Of a stretch of DNA of 64,000 nt, positions 10,007-23,141 are shown piece by piece. The translations under genes were made by a program, and so were the position numbers. The first letter of the stretch is position 1, and every line of letters begins with the position of its first letter. The DNA comes from Meandrina meandrites (Eukaryota > Cnidaria > Anthozoa > Scleractinia > Meandrinidae): positions 17,892,496 through 17,956,495 of the forward strand of contig OY855904.1 in NCBI GenBank assembly GCA_963693305.1, read 5' to 3'. The notes under the pieces are model-generated. The model saw only the letters and a list, made by a program, of their open reading frames with translations. It did no database searches and had not been told where the DNA came from.

Positions 10007-11459
10007 ATTGTGTCGCCTGGTGTGTCGTTTCGCAGAGCCAGTGGCATTATTCGTATTAACAGACTTTGCATGATTGCATCATAGTACCAGATAGACACAT
10101 TTCCTAAAACGGCAATAATGCTATAAATATACTTGAGTATCTCGTAAAATTACGTTTACTTGAAGACAAGTGATCCGACGAGTCACATATCCTTTCCTTT
10201 TCTCCAGGATTGTCAGTATAGCGCAACCCCGAGCCAATTTCTTTGGAAACTATCCATCTGAGATAGAAACCAAGAGGTAGCCGTACCATTCTAACTATTT
10301 AACTTACAACCTAAAATACCCTTCCCCCGATAATGGAAAAAGGCCGTTTCGTTTTTGGTGCGAATTCATCATTCGATTCGGAGGGATGACGTCCTCCCAC
10401 GTAGACGTTCTTTGGACATCCCAAAGGACGGCTACACCGGAGGCTAAGGCCTTTTTCACACTCGCGAGATAAGAACAAGCATAAGATCAAGCTTAACCAC
10501 AAGGAAGTTCACCTTCGCGATAAGCACAACACTGAAGACGACATACGCAAATGCATTGCTTTAGCAATTCTGATGAATTGTGATGAGAGTCATGTCAACA
10601 GCCAAATGTTGCGCTTGTGCTTACCTCACGACGTGGAATTGACACAAGCAAAAGCACAAGAAAGGAACAAGTTTCTTTTGAATGTGCTTGTGCCTGTGCT
10701 CATTCGTATCACACCGGTCTACACACGATTTTTCGTATGTTTTCGCTTGTGCTTATGCTTTTGTTTAATTACACAACTGTAACTTGGATGCTTAAAAATT
10801 AATAGCCAAGCTCTGACACGGCCTATATCGTTGCTTTACCGACCCCATCCCCTCTTCTCCCGCTTCAGTAATATTCCACAAGCGATTATTACAGTACTTT
10901 GAAAGGTTACTACGTAAGGCGCTTTCTTTTGGTATCAGGGCGAGAATGCGCGTCTTCTCATTAAGGGGTGTAAATTGCGGTTTTTGGTCTTACTTCGGGT
11001 GTTTAGGACAGAATGCTAATATTTTTAGCAATCAAGAATTCATTTAGGGTTGGACATGAAGAAACAAAAAACGCCGTAATACTGTGTTGGCGGAATTGAC
11101 CGATCGGGAATGAAAAATGGTATCTTTTACAAATCAAAACATCTTGAGCCACGACCAGGTTTAATTCAAATTTTCTGTGGAGCATCCCCTTCCCTTTCTT
11201 ATGGGAGTCAAGCCCCCAAGCTCCACTCCCTCCCCCACCAGCCCCACCCGCCAGTCCCACCCGCCAGTCCCGGGGGGAGCCACGCAAAACGTTATTCTGT
11301 TCATTCATTTTTTAACGCTTTATTGAATACTCATTCACACATTATACATTATTGCTTTTTTACCATTTGCACTACGTTACACTGTATGATGCTTATTTTA
11401 CACTACTAATACGACAATACAATGCTAGTTACAATATATTACAACAAGAAGATGCAAGC
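10007..11459. other. Intergenic, no gene seen
   Basis: No exon or RNA gene was recognised. The stretch 10450-10780 carries imperfect repeats of GCTTGTGCTTATGC in both orientations, suggesting an old foldback element. The stretch 11205-11280 has a short C-rich direct repeat (CCCACCCGCCAGT twice). Confidence 0.35.
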
Positions 11460-13080
11460 ATCTTAAAACCGCGCTTTTTAAATTAACTCCATTTTTGCTA
11501 ATTAACAGGTTTCTTACTCAGAAAAGTCACGGTTAAATGAAATTTGTTTTGTACTAAGAGTAAAGGACTAGCAAAGTAGTCACGCGTGTCACACAATCCA
11601 ATATTGCACCAACGCCCATAGCCGTTGTGAAATTTATGATGACGTAATGGTCTTAATCTGGAACTTCGCTTGCGACATGTTTGGGCATGAATTAAACATT
11701 CTGCTTTTTGAACGCTATTAATAAAAGCTATTTTCTTTATGTAAAAGTCACGATTAAATGTAATTCTCTTATTGGTTTATACCGTGAGTTAGGCCGTAAG
11801 AAGGTAGTCACGCCAGTCTCACATTTCAGGCTTTGCATTGTTCACGGTTATCTTTAGTACGGCGGTAATTTCCCTGCCAATGACGTAATCCTTGCAAGTG
11901 CTTACCTAGGCACAATTTCTTTCCTTCAGATCTCTGAACTCGCCTCGATGAAACAGTCAAAGAATTCACTTCAATTGCTTAAGGTGTCTCTCTTCAGTTT
12001 TTTCTGGACCATACCAAACATTTTCATTTGGCCGTTTAGCAAACCTCCCGGACTCGGATCGTTGTGAAATTTACACCAGATAATGGAATTGGATTGAAGT
12101 TTAATATGATATATTTTTTAATCTGTTTGCACTATGAGTAAACGACAAGCAAACTAGTCACGCGAGTCACACAATCCGACGTTTACGTTATCCCCGGCTA
12201 TCTTTAGCTTGCGGGTTAAGTTGCAAAAAAACACACAATGCGAACAAAATGATGAAGAAACAGTGTGCGTGACAATTGACGGTTGACTTGTTGCAGTCGA
12301 AATTATGCAAATTTTGGCCAAATTCCCACGTGCCCGTCGCGTGAAGCAAGATAACAAACTATTTAACATTCGTGATTTGAATTGAGCCGCCTTTTGAACA
12401 TTGAAATATTTTCTTCATGAATGGAATATAGAAGCGAAGAATGAAATCAAATTTCCATAAATAAATTCATTATTCACCCTCGATAGAAACGCTTGAGCTG
12501 TTTTGACTGCAACGACCGTCGCTTCTGGCAAAATAAACATGCCAAGTAAACACAATCTGTTTTGTCACGTAGCGAAAGTGAAAGCTGCAACGTCAGCGCA
12601 TTCCATGGCTGATGTCATACCTTTTTTTTAGTGAACTCAATATTCCCTTTGAATCCAACGCGTTGAAATAAACGGCACGCGATGCATGCAGAAGCGATGA
12701 CGTTTCACAAGGGGTCTTTGATAATTTTCAGGACATTTGTCAAAAATTTAGGGTACATAAAAGTAACTGACAACTTCTGTGCTGAATGATTGTTCAACAA
12801 AAATTGCGTTATCTTGGCGTGACATACGATATACGATATACGATGCAAGGTCAAACGCTGTCTAAAATTGTTTACACCTTTTGTTTTAAAGAATGGAGAG
12901 ATTTCTGTTTACTAAATCTTACAGAACGCATCAAATATAATTTGTTTCTTTCGTTTATGCTTTAAATTAGTCCTTTCTAACGGCCCAGGGGTATTTTGCT
13001 TTGAGTTCTATGCGACGATTTCTTGTTGAGTTGACTTGATTTCTTTTCCCAGTATTCGGTTCGACTCCCGAAGGGAATGC

Positions 13081-13463
13081 ACAATGTGCGAGCCAGCGAG
13101 CCATGCGAGGCAGACCTGCGAGGCACTTGAAAACACATTGGTTAGCCTAAATAGCACTCCGGTTAGCCTAAATTGCACTTCGGTTAGCCTACAGTTAGCT
13201 CTTAGGTAGCTTGCGGTTAGCTTTTATATTGGGATAAGGGATTTCTTGCTTGCCCGGTTCACATGGCTTGCGAGTCATGCGAGGCAAGCGAGCCATTTCG
13301 GTTAGCCTAAATAACACATTGGTTAGCCTAGCAACACTCCGGTTAGCCAAAAAAGCACTTCGGTTAGCCTACAGATCGTATAGGTAGCCTTTTTATTGGT
13401 ATTTTTAAGTGCCTCGCAGGTCTGCCTCGCATGGCTCGCATGACTCGCTGGCTCGCATATTGT
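13081..13463. mobile_element. Foldback MITE with GGTTAGCCTA internal repeats
   Basis: The left end (13081-13128, rich in GCGAGCCATGCGAGGC) is matched in reverse by the right end (13405-13463). The right arm carries one extra unit of about 13 bp. Between them the motif GGTTAGCCTA recurs at least seven times, each with a different short lead such as CACTCC or CACTTC. A third copy of the GCGAGTCATGCGAGG motif lies near 13271. No coding potential. Confidence 0.75.
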
Positions 13464-13986
13464 ACACACGGTGAGTATACAGATCGGTTGATCACAACAG
13501 GCAACAGACAACAGACAACAACAGATCCTGTCCACTCGCACGGCAAGATTAATCGATCACGTCATCGTCATCGCTTAAAAAAAGGTTTAAGATGGCTCAC
13601 CTTTTCAACAGATGTTTCAAAACTGCTAATTCTTGGTTTGCATGTGACGTCATAAAATTTTGAACTCATTATTGTGAGGTCTTCTAAATTTTTTTCCTAC
13701 ACTAGGTTGAAGATGACCTAGAAAAAATTCGTTTTGCAATTTTTCAGTCTTGTAGTGTCTGTCGCTTTAAAAATACAGCATTTCGAATTTCCTAATTTTA
13801 ACCTTGCGTGACACGGAGATAGTGGCCGCGACAAAGCTGTACTGGTTGAAAAGAGGTCTCCTCTTATAGCTTTCAGCACTTGAAACATTTTAAAGTCTTT
13901 GGAGATGTGTTTATGCGTATATGTAAGAGCTCACGAGCGAAGAGAAAGCGCTTTCATCGTAGAAGTGAAGTTCAGATGATTTGGCG

Positions 13987-14023
13987 GCCATGTTGGTGTA
14001 CTAAAGTTGTACACCAACATGGC
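13987..14023. repeat. Perfect 15-bp inverted repeat, 7-base loop
   Basis: GCCATGTTGGTGTAC at 13987-14001 is followed by a 7-base loop and then its exact reverse complement at 14009-14023. It probably marks the centre or end of an older MITE; no flanking target duplication was found. Confidence 0.7.
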
Positions 14024-15943
14024 GTCTCCATACAAAGCTCTATAAATTTGCGTGAAACGTTTTGGCAAATAACTCAGAAACGGCGCATCACAGAGACCTG
14101 AGACTTGGAGACGTTTTTCCAGCGTAGGTCTGTTATAACATTTCATTTTCTTAGCTTTTTTCATTGAACGGTTTCTAATTTATTTTTTTATGGCGTGACA
14201 GTGCAAGCCAGCAATAATCGGTTGCTTCGTCTGCATTCACGACAGACATCACTTCTTAACTTTATGCCAAATTTATTCGATAACTGATAAAGTGCAACAC
14301 TCACTCCAGACTCGAAATCTCAATTTAACAGCTACAAATGAAATAAGGTTTGCCGATAGGTGATGATACAAGCTGCAAAAAAATATCTTCCTTTGCCAAA
14401 AAACAAGATGGCGGATCTCAAAAAGAATACAAACAATGCACCTAGTTCCCATTGCTCTTCGGTTCAATTCAGGGAGTAATCGTAACACCAAAAATTCCAT
14501 AAATTCCATCGCTTTTTCGCTTTACAGCATTAACCGATGACGTCATAAAATGACGTCATCGCTTAAAAACCCAAAGAAAAATATATATTCACAACAAAGA
14601 AAACATTATCCGTAACATTTCCCGTACATCATTGTTCCAACAGCTTTTTGGCGAATAAGCATCCCAGGTTGCGTGATTCAGTCCCGATCGTGATTTGGCC
14701 GAGGGGAGGTTTGGGTCTGGTCACTGACAAAAAAACGAAAAACAAGAAGTTGCTATAGCAACATTCGTGATTTGAATTGAGCCGCCTTTTGAACATTGAA
14801 ATATTTTCTTCATGAATGGAATATTGAAGCGAAGAATGAAATCAAATTTCCATAAATAAATTCATTATTCACCCTCGATAGACACGCTTGGGCTGGTTTG
14901 ACTGCAACGACCGTCGCTTCTGGCGAAATAAACATGCCATGTAAACACAATTTGTCACGCAGCGAAAGTGAAAGCTGCAAGGTCAGCGCATTCTTTGACT
15001 GACGTAATACTTTAGGAAATCTAATATTCCCTTTCAATCCAACGCTTTGATAAGACGAAACGAAAACATATTTTATACACAATTAAGAGCACAATATCCG
15101 TAACATTTCCCGTACATCATTGTTCCAACAGTATTTGGCGAATAAGCATCCCAGGTTGCGTGATTCAGTCCCGATCGTGATTTGGCCGAGGGGAGGTTTG
15201 GGTCTGGTCACCGACAAAAAAACGAAAAACAAGAAGTTGCTGTAGCAACTTAAAACCGCGCTTATATTTTTGACTAATTAACAGCTTTCTTTCTCAAAAG
15301 TCACGGTTAAATTTAATCCGTTTGTATTATGAGTAAAGAACTAGCAAAGTAGTCACGTTAGTCACACAATCCGAGTTTTACGGTGTCCCCGGCTATCTTT
15401 AGCTTGGGTTTTTTTCCCTTCTAATGACGTAACTCCTGCACGTTCGGGCACGCTCAATTGTTTACTTAAGCAAATATTTCATTTGCTTTCAAATATTTGA
15501 ACTCACTTCAAGGAAATAGCCAAAGAATTCACTTCGATTGCCTAAACCCACAAGAAATACTCGCAGAAGAGGAAACAAATTAAATTAATGACCGTCGCTT
15601 CTGCCGACATAAACATGCAAATGAAACACAATGTTATTCGTCACGTAACGAAAGTGAAACCTGCAACATCAGCGCATTCCATGGCTGACGTAATACCTTT
15701 TTCAGTGTATTCAACATTCGCTTTGAATCGAACGCTTCGATAAAACCAAAAGAAAATATACTTTATACACAATAAAGAAAACAATATCCGCAACATTTTC
15801 GGTACATTAATGTTTCAACAGCTTTTGGCGAATAAACATCACAGGTTGCGTGATTCAGTCCCGATCACGATTTGGCCGAGTAGAGGTTTGCGTCTGGTCA
15901 CCGACAAAAAAAATACAAAAAAAAAAAATAAATAATAATAATA

Positions 15944-16050
15944 AATCACGTGCAAAGCAAGAACCGCGCTCGGCCCATGGCCGCGCGGTTAAAAAAAAAA
16001 ATCCCGTGCAGAGCAAGAACCGCGCTCGGCCCATGGCCGCGCGGTTAATT
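15944..16050. repeat. Two-copy 57-bp tandem repeat with palindromic core
   Basis: Two units start at 15944 and 16001. Each holds 'aaccgcgctcggcccatgg' followed by 'ccgcgcggtt', an imperfect GC-rich palindrome centred on CCATGG. The units are separated by A-runs. The repeat abuts the MITE at 16054. Confidence 0.75.
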
Positions 16051-16053
16051 ACC

Positions 16054-16491
16054 TACCTTATTATAGGAAATTAACGCTTCATGAAATTAACGCGCGTTAA
16101 TTTCCGCGCCCTTATTTTAGTGCAGCGTTAATTTCCGCGCCATTAATTAAGTGGATTGTTAACTTGGAGTTTTTTTAGCATTGTTTTATCAGGGTTGAGA
16201 TCAACCGGCATCGTTGGCGCTGAAAAGAACCTCGAAGTATCGAGATTCGTTTGGGTTTTGTATTTTGTTAATTTGCTTAGAGTGTGTTACAATAAATTTG
16301 TTCCAGTTTTCTTTACAAGTTCCATTTCTTTCTGTGGTCGCATTAATTTCCTTCATTTTGAAATTTTTACACCTCTTTCGCGTTAATTTCCTCTATTGGA
16401 AAGTAATTTTTCCTTCACATCGCGTTAATTTAAGTCGCGTTAATTTCCAATACCTTAATTAACACGAGCGTTAATTTCCTATAATAAGGTA
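16054..16491. mobile_element. MITE with TACCTTATTATAGG termini
   Basis: The first ~25 bp (16054-16078) are repeated in reverse at 16467-16491. Further inside, the motif GCGTTAATTTCC recurs in both orientations. The length is 438 bp. The ends begin and finish with TA, so a TA target is possible but not proven. No transposase. Confidence 0.8.
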
Positions 16492-17026
16492 CTTACAATA
16501 CGCGACGTTACGTACAGTACACTACATAACCTATTACAATACACTACACTACTTACTTAGGAACAACGCTTACAATACGGTGCATTACATTCTAAAAAAA
16601 CGTAATTACCTACACTAAAATACATTGCATCACTTATAAGCGGCAAGTTGCGCCATCGAGAACCCAATGAAATGCTATTGTCCTACTCGCTTTAATTAAA
16701 CGAGACACAAATATTGAGACTTACACCGTCTATTCCTCATCCGTCAGTTTTACTACAGTTGAAAGTTTAATAGTTGGAATACAATATACAATTATTCACT
16801 GAATTCATTTTGTAATCTAGATACTCTAGAAATGCATACGTTGTAATATGGTTCTGGTTATTCATTTAGTTAAATTGTTTAAGTTTAATTGTATCTGAAA
16901 AGTATTTAAAGAAGCAAAGAAATGTTTGTAAATCAAAGTTCTAATTAGAAGATTGTAACACATATACTTATTTGGCTTGTCGACTGTACCGTACCTATCC
17001 ATATATTAATTCTCGATAAAGATGAA

Positions 17027-18188
17027 ATGATTATTTGTCACGAGCGTGGGACAAAGAAAAACAATGTTGACACGCCCGGGGTTATTATTTCACTTCAGTA
17101 TTTGTGGGCAAGTACCCCTAAGAGTAAGGCAAATGCTTGCGTGAGTTGTGATTTGCCATTTGACGAGAGCGACATAGCCCCCGAGCTACGAAGGAACAAT
17201 TCCAGTGTTGACGCACCGGAAGGAGAGAGTCCTTCAGTATTTTTAAGGACAAATTTAGAAGAAGTTGACATTAGCATTGACTTAAGTGCAAGTGGAATTC
17301 CGTTGACGCCGCCTCAGAGTAATTATTGTGAACGAGAGATGATTAAAACAACAATGGAAGGTGATCGCAACCAGGAGACAATTTATTATAAAACTTCAGA
17401 AAAAAGAAAAGAACAGGAGGAATTAAAGGACAATTTAGAAAAAACGGCTCCTACAGCAGTTGGTTTACGGGTACAAGTAATTAACTCACCTGCTGACATC
17501 TATAAACATTTCCGTCAAGATTAACCTTTCAGGACGAAATTCGGGAAAGATTTAGCGAAACAGACATTTCAAGTTCCGAAGAAACTGGCAGCAGAGAAAA
17601 CGCTAGCGACTGTGACGACCAATTTAGTGACGAGGACAAAGAACATTTACCGTCCCACACCCCGAAAACAGATACCAGTTGCCATGGTGAGACTGTTAAT
17701 GAAATGTTTAGTCAAGAAGCATCTGAAGAAACAGTCGCTGAGTTATTACAGTCTTATCAAAGAACACTTAACAACTTGGCAAAAAAGATGCAATTCCCAC
17801 GGTCGAGATAATGAAGATATCTCGCGTTGGTTTGAAAAGCTGGGTTTTTTAATTTAAAACAAAAGGAATCGACAAGATAGGTCCTTTGGCCATAGCGCAA
17901 ATTATCAATAATTTGAGTGGACCAGCTGAAATGTTTCTTTCTGAGTTACCAGCCGAGGAAAGAGATAGCCTCGAAAGATTGAATTGTGCCTTAATGAAAT
18001 GCTACACCAGGAATCATCGTACATTGGTTAAGCGCCAACGCCTGATTATGAGACGCCAAGGATCAAATGAACTGCTGTCTGATTACATAAATGACATGCA
18101 TGAACTGTTTAGCGGACTGCAGGTAGCTGAAGTGGATAAAGAGAATGCCGGAAAGACTGAAGAAACGAAAACCCTATCATCACAATAA
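17027..18188 (+). pseudogene. Decayed LTR-retrotransposon gag (lineage 1)
   Basis: The frame opening at 17027 encodes an acidic N-terminal region ending with 'INSPADIYKHF' near 17505. The gag-like reading then moves to other frames: an acidic, Ser/Glu-rich stretch at about 17529-17810 and a gag core at about 17886-18170. The core pattern includes 'LSGPAEMFLSELPAEERD' and 'LSDYINDMHELF', typical of retrotransposon capsid helices. At least two frameshifts or stops separate the pieces, so it is non-functional. Related fragments are at 28794-29230 and 35940-36120. No pol follows. Confidence 0.7.
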
Positions 18189-18189
18189 A

Positions 18190-19144
18190 ATGAAAAGATC
18201 CGTTGATTGCTGCCAGCGAGTTCCCTGGAATTGGAGTTTTCCCACATGTTTTCCCAGGCCGAAAACGTGTTATCACAAAAGACCTAACTACAAAGCCAAA
18301 AGCTTGTTGTCGCATCAAGAAAGCACGCGTCGCTTACATTATCCCTATTAGCTTTCATTTACCTTTTGATATTATAACCTTTGTGTTTTGTACATTTTTC
18401 GTTTTAATATTCTTATTAATAATTAATTTGTAATTAATTTTTAGGCCTTTCCACTCGCTGCAAGATTTGAAGTTTTTATTTAATCATTAATTCATTCATT
18501 TGTTTGTTTGTTTGTCTATTTATAAATTCATTTTTAAGTGCTCGATCCAGCAGGGTTTCAAGCTATGGCCGGAGAAGTGTGTAATGGAACAATTATCGTT
18601 TATCTTATATTTTAAAAACAGAACCAATGGAAAGCACATGAAGTTCAATTTGCACGGAAACCTTTCCACCTGCTTATACGTGTTATTTTAGTCGCCTTCT
18701 CTTTCCCATTATCTTTGAACTAACAACGCTATTAGATTAGTGCTTGTTAAAATTTTATCCCTCACTGAGTTTCATGGCTCCAGATCTGCTTCTACTGCCG
18801 TCTAATTAACTATATATGCTATTCCGTTAACCAATTAAGCTAACCGATGCTTGCTAAATTATTACCGGTACTTAAAATTTGCTGAGGCACATAACGTGTT
18901 TTTCACTGGTTCTGTGCACTATAATTCTCACCAAGATGTCATTGTGTAAATAATGCTGATCTAAATAATGGGCAATCGGATTTTAACTTCCTGGACAGGA
19001 CTCCATAAGATAGGAAAAACATTGTAAAGTAGATATACTGATTGATATAGTGATTGAGTGGAAAAATATATCGTAGTTAGCCTGCTGGAGCAGAGCCAAG
19101 TAAAAGAGAAGTTATAAAGATCCTGACGCCTGGCAGGACCTGTC
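18190..19144. other. Retroelement debris
   Basis: No gene seen. The piece at about 18260-18330 ('gttatcaca', then 'aaagccaaaagcttgt') is shared with about 25065-25150 and 29945-30055, so this is derived from the same repeat families. Confidence 0.4.
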
Positions 19145-19613
19145 TGTGAGGAGAGATATTATGACGATTGGATGTATTTTGTTTATTCGCTTTTACTGTT
19201 TTAAAATTAGAAAATCCAAAGTAGAAATTAACCGTTACAAGCACCTGTTGTCTTGTTGTGGATTATAACTGTAACTGTTTTGAAAGTGATTAATGTTGTA
19301 AAAGTTAAATTCCGCTTAAACCAATCGTACACATGATCTGATATTTGTTAAGACTTTTAAATGATATGATGAAATCCCGTTATTCCTTGTAAATAGAAGT
19401 GCTTTAACCTTTGTAAGATATTCTTTGGTTATGTTTGTTAGATTAAACTCTACGTTGGCCCAAGTCTGCCTGTTCTAGTTTGTCTCCGATGATGTTATTG
19501 CTGTAATAGATCCCGTACTTTCCGCAGCCAGCGTGTGTTCCCCCAAGTTGAGAAGTGCTACAAGATTATATTACAGAGAATTTATGAAGAGAGCCAAAAA
19601 ACGTGTTATCACA
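19145..19613 (+). mobile_element. LTR, probable 5' LTR (lineage with TGTGA...TCACA ends)
   Basis: It starts TGTGAGGAGAG and ends GTTATCACA, giving TGTGA/TCACA inverted termini. It resembles the LTRs at 29339-29890 and 35035-35740, including a 'tttattcgctttt' segment near the start and 'gattaaactct' near the middle. The bases after it, GTGGTGGATAATCCGGG, could be a primer-binding site because they contain TGG next to the LTR end, but the tRNA is not identified. Unlike the other copies it has no purine tract upstream. Confidence 0.6.
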
Positions 19614-20623
19614 GTGGTGGATAATCCGGGTACTTACAGCAAACTATCAAGAGACATTTAGAGCAGTCCAGAACGGAATGTAACCCCTTGGAGCAAGTAA
19701 AGAAGATTACGCCCAAGTATGGTTTTATTAGAGAATTTATGTCCAAGCTATTCTGGAAAAGAAAAAGTCCTTATGACTTAAGGAGCAGAAAAAACAAGCA
19801 TAGTACTCCAAAGCCGAAAGTGAATGCCTGCGCTGAGACGTTAAGAGCATTTGGTTGTTGGTGAGCGGATAGTCGGCAAGGCATTATCCACATTACTGAC
19901 ATTAGCCACACAATTCAAGCCAATGCAGACCACAGAGAATCCAAGCCTGTTGTGACTACTAGAGAAGTTTCTACATCAAGCCCGAACAGCCCCCAGAATG
20001 TAAAATCCACAGATGAACGGCTTAGACGCGCACGCCAGCTTACAGGAAGTTGGTCTCAGCGAGCCCAATACCACGGCCCATTGATCTGACGGTTGAGGTG
20101 TGGATAAATGGTAAACCTATGAGATGCCTATATCGAAGAGTTTATTCAGCAGTTTACTAGATACAACGAGCCTAAAAACTGGTCTTCAGAAAGGCATTAG
20201 CCCAAGAAATTAAGATAATGTACTTTTAGTCACTTCAACTTATCAGAAAACTGGAAATCCAGCATAAATGTATGTTCTCCCACAGCCAGCTATAGGGTGC
20301 TGTCTTGATTGAGAAAGCCCCTTGGAACAACGTTTAGACGCCCAAGTAAATAAAGAGAGAACTTGTAAAGAGGCATATTTCTTTAATGATGCCAGGAAAA
20401 GTGATCTGAAGATCCCCCCATGAAAAGCAAAGTACCTAAAGAACCAATGTCATTCTTCCTTCACACCGTCTTTAGGATTTTCTTTTGGATTTTCGTTCTC
20501 GTTGTGTTTTGCCTATCTATTACCTCGCTAGCTCAACGTTAAGACGAATTGCAGCCGAAAGAAAAGAAAAGGAAAGTCCTGCAGCGCTACACAGAGTCAA
20601 GTGAAAACTCAAAAAGAAGCTCC
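19614..20623. other. Decayed retroelement interior, no open frame
   Basis: Sequence downstream of the LTR at 19145 lacks a long frame in any phase and no pol motif could be seen. It is best read as heavily mutated internal sequence. Confidence 0.35.
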
Positions 20624-21866
20624 TGTGTCGTCCCGTGAGCATCACAACAATTGGTTTACCAACATAGTTACCCACAGCCGGCAAGATTCTTGGCGGATAA
20701 TCCAAACCGTACAAATGATGCATGTGCTACCTTTCAAATGAATAAAGACGTTGTTATATAAAAAAAGTGATGAAGACCATACAAAAGAAGATATGAGGAA
20801 TGACACAAGAACCGGAGATGGCCCTCCAAGATATTTAGAATATTTAAACAGGCAACTACTAGTAAAGCTGTTAAATGAGTACCCAAAGTTTATGATGTAT
20901 TTAGAAATCCAAATAGATCAGGAAAGGATCTATGGAAACAATTTTAGATTAAGCATTGAAAAGATGAAGTAGGCACAAGGCCTTTTACGTTGACACTATA
21001 AGACGATCAGATAGCTATTTAGATACCAAGTTGTTTTGCCTTGCTACCGAGAAAAGAGTTGTCAGTTACCAAGAATTAATTAAGGCTTGTTCCGTTATGC
21101 CGCGATTCAGGCAATAACAAAACCAAATACGAAAATACAAAATCAAAACAAATCAAATCAGCTAAATATATCTCTCTTTTAATTACCGCTTTGCTTTATT
21201 TGATTATTTTAGTACTCGACCCAGGAGGGGTTCGAGCTATTTATTCGCTTTCCTGTCCCCAAAAACTTATTATCGCAATATGATCAAAAAAGATAAAATG
21301 AGAAAAAGGAAAACAAGTAAGACAATATAAGTTGTGATGAGCATGAAAGATAGTAGCTATAAAAATGCATGAGATGAGATATAGACAGGAAGAGAATGCA
21401 ACATAGAATAAGAAAAAAAAGATGGAGGTTGGCACCCCACGCTAACCTTTATTTGTTTCATGATTAATTTGCCCGTGTTGTGTTCTTGGCTTTGCCACTT
21501 AGTTTATACTTTTTAAAGTCTTTATTTATCAAAGCTTTCTTCTTTTTCAGGGTAAATATGACATCGTATCCATTGTAAGTTATGTTACGGGAAAATTCTT
21601 GTTAAATGAATATAAATTTATTCTTAATATAAGCTTATATTTTAGTTTTTCAGTTTTTAGGCATTAGATTTAATTTTCGCTCATAACAGCTGTCTACACG
21701 GAAAACGTTTCAACCTGCTTGTAATCAGTTTTTTTTAGCAACCTCTTCATTCTTTCTACTTTTACGACTAGCAACACTATATTAGATCATTGCTAATCCG
21801 AGTTATCATTTTACCCTTCGTTGAGTTTTCACAGGTTAAATTCTGCCCGCACTCACATCTGATTAT
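20624..21866. repeat. 1.2-kb dispersed repeat, copy 1
   Basis: This stretch is repeated in the same orientation at 27412-28614, from 'tgtcgtcccgtgag' to 'ttctgcc'. Copies differ by point changes and short indels, for example near 27800 and 28395. It includes a purine-rich block (about 21270-21425). The minus-strand hydrophobic frame over it is a compositional by-product. It is probably retroelement-derived. Confidence 0.8.
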
Positions 21867-22450
21867 CCTCGAATCCTCAACGAGGCCCAGTAACGCTGTT
21901 CCCAGACACTGTTATAAATACTGACTGTTTTGGGGATTAGTGACATTTATTTGCTTTGTTAGTTTAACATTATTACTTTGTTTCATTTTCTTTGTTAATA
22001 AGGGAATTTGTTTTTTTTTTTTTTCTTACTTCGTTATCTAAGTCAGCCTTGTTGAGATTTCGCTACTTTTCATAGTTATTCGTTATTGCTTGTTTTTTTG
22101 AACCCCTGAGACCGTTATATCAGGTAGCCCGGTTTATGCCGCGGTTCAGGCACAAAAAAAAATAATAATAATTTAAAACTTAATAATGCCATAAATATTT
22201 ATCAATAAGTAATGCATCGCTATTTGAAATACTAACATTAAATCCAGTGCCAACCAGACTTGATGAGTGCTGATTAGTAACCGTCCTGAAGATTGTTTGA
22301 CTGGGAAGCTAATTCCCTACGAAAACCTAGTCCAACAAGGTGGTGGAGAAACGGAGTTAACGATCGCCTTGTTTATGACTGGCCGTGGCCGGGGAGTTTT
22401 TATACAGTCAAGACCGGCGCTACGGTTACCGCATTCTCGCCCACGAGTCC

Positions 22451-22648
22451 TAGCCTGCGTAGCTGGCGCATAAAGGGGGAGGGGGAGGGGGGGGGGGGGG
22501 GGGGGGGGAATCGGGAGAAAAAAAAAGTGGGCGGAGGGGAACTGGGGAGAAGGAGTCCCAGTCCCCCTCCGCCCGCTCTTTTTTTTCTCCCGATTTCCCA
22601 CCCCCCCCCCCCTCCCCCTCCTCCTTTATGCGCCAGCTACGCAGGCTA
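22451..22648. mobile_element. Foldback MITE with 9-bp target duplication (MULE-like)
   Basis: Inverted ends start TAGCCTGCGTAGCTGGCGCA at 22451, with the reverse complement ending at 22648. They are flanked by CACGAGTCC at 22442-22450 and 22649-22657. Inside, a long G-run on the left mirrors a C-run on the right, so the whole 198 bp can fold into one hairpin. The 9-bp duplication suggests a Mutator-like mobiliser. A related copy is at 60777-60899. Confidence 0.8.
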
Positions 22649-23141
22649 CACGAGTCCTACAGCTCGCAGCTTACGCCCGTTATTGGGAACGCCAAGCGGC
22701 GTTTGGGACAAGGCCAGGACGGCGGTCAAAAGGAGGTTAGTCAAACTCAATAACTCAGTAACAAAACAAACCAACCATAGACATATTTTATTGAACTGAA
22801 CATTGCGCAGTTATCGCGACGTCGGAGGACACGCACCGCCCTTGGGGAACTTTCCAGGAAAACCGAGACCAGTCAAGCAAGACAACCGAGACCAGTCAAG
22901 CAAGAACGGAGTGACAAGCAAAGAAGACAGCCAAGAAGCGATTTGCGAGAAGAATTAATGTAAGACTGTTATTCCAGTGACTGATTTAATTTCTATTTAT
23001 CTCACTTCTAATTATATGTTTGTAGTCATAATTAGCTATTAATAGCACTTATTTATTACTGTCATCAATTATGGCGCTATCGCAATTTTATGTCCGAGCA
23101 CTCTGAGAAGGAGTAATAAGAACAGTGACTAATGACGCTTT

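Larger units (their letters stand above)
11460..15943. repeat. Array of diverged, repeated non-coding modules
   Basis: Several modules recur in the same orientation. Module A ('agtcacgcgagtcacacaatccga', then 'ccggctatctttagct') is near 11575, 11805, 12155 and 15350. Module B (starting 'gagccgccttttgaacattg') is at about 12384-12600 and 14778-15060. Module C ('ccgtaacatttcccgtac', then 'cccaggttgcgtgattcag') is at about 14610, 15096 and 15788. 'ttaaaaccgcgctt' is at 11464 and 15248. No open frame is shared between copies. This could be a non-autonomous element duplicated locally. Confidence 0.7.

Noticed and set aside
22293..22799. Frames of 168 and 94 codons over the G/C-run element
   Set aside because: Low-complexity Pro/Gly translations of a foldback MITE; no coding signal.
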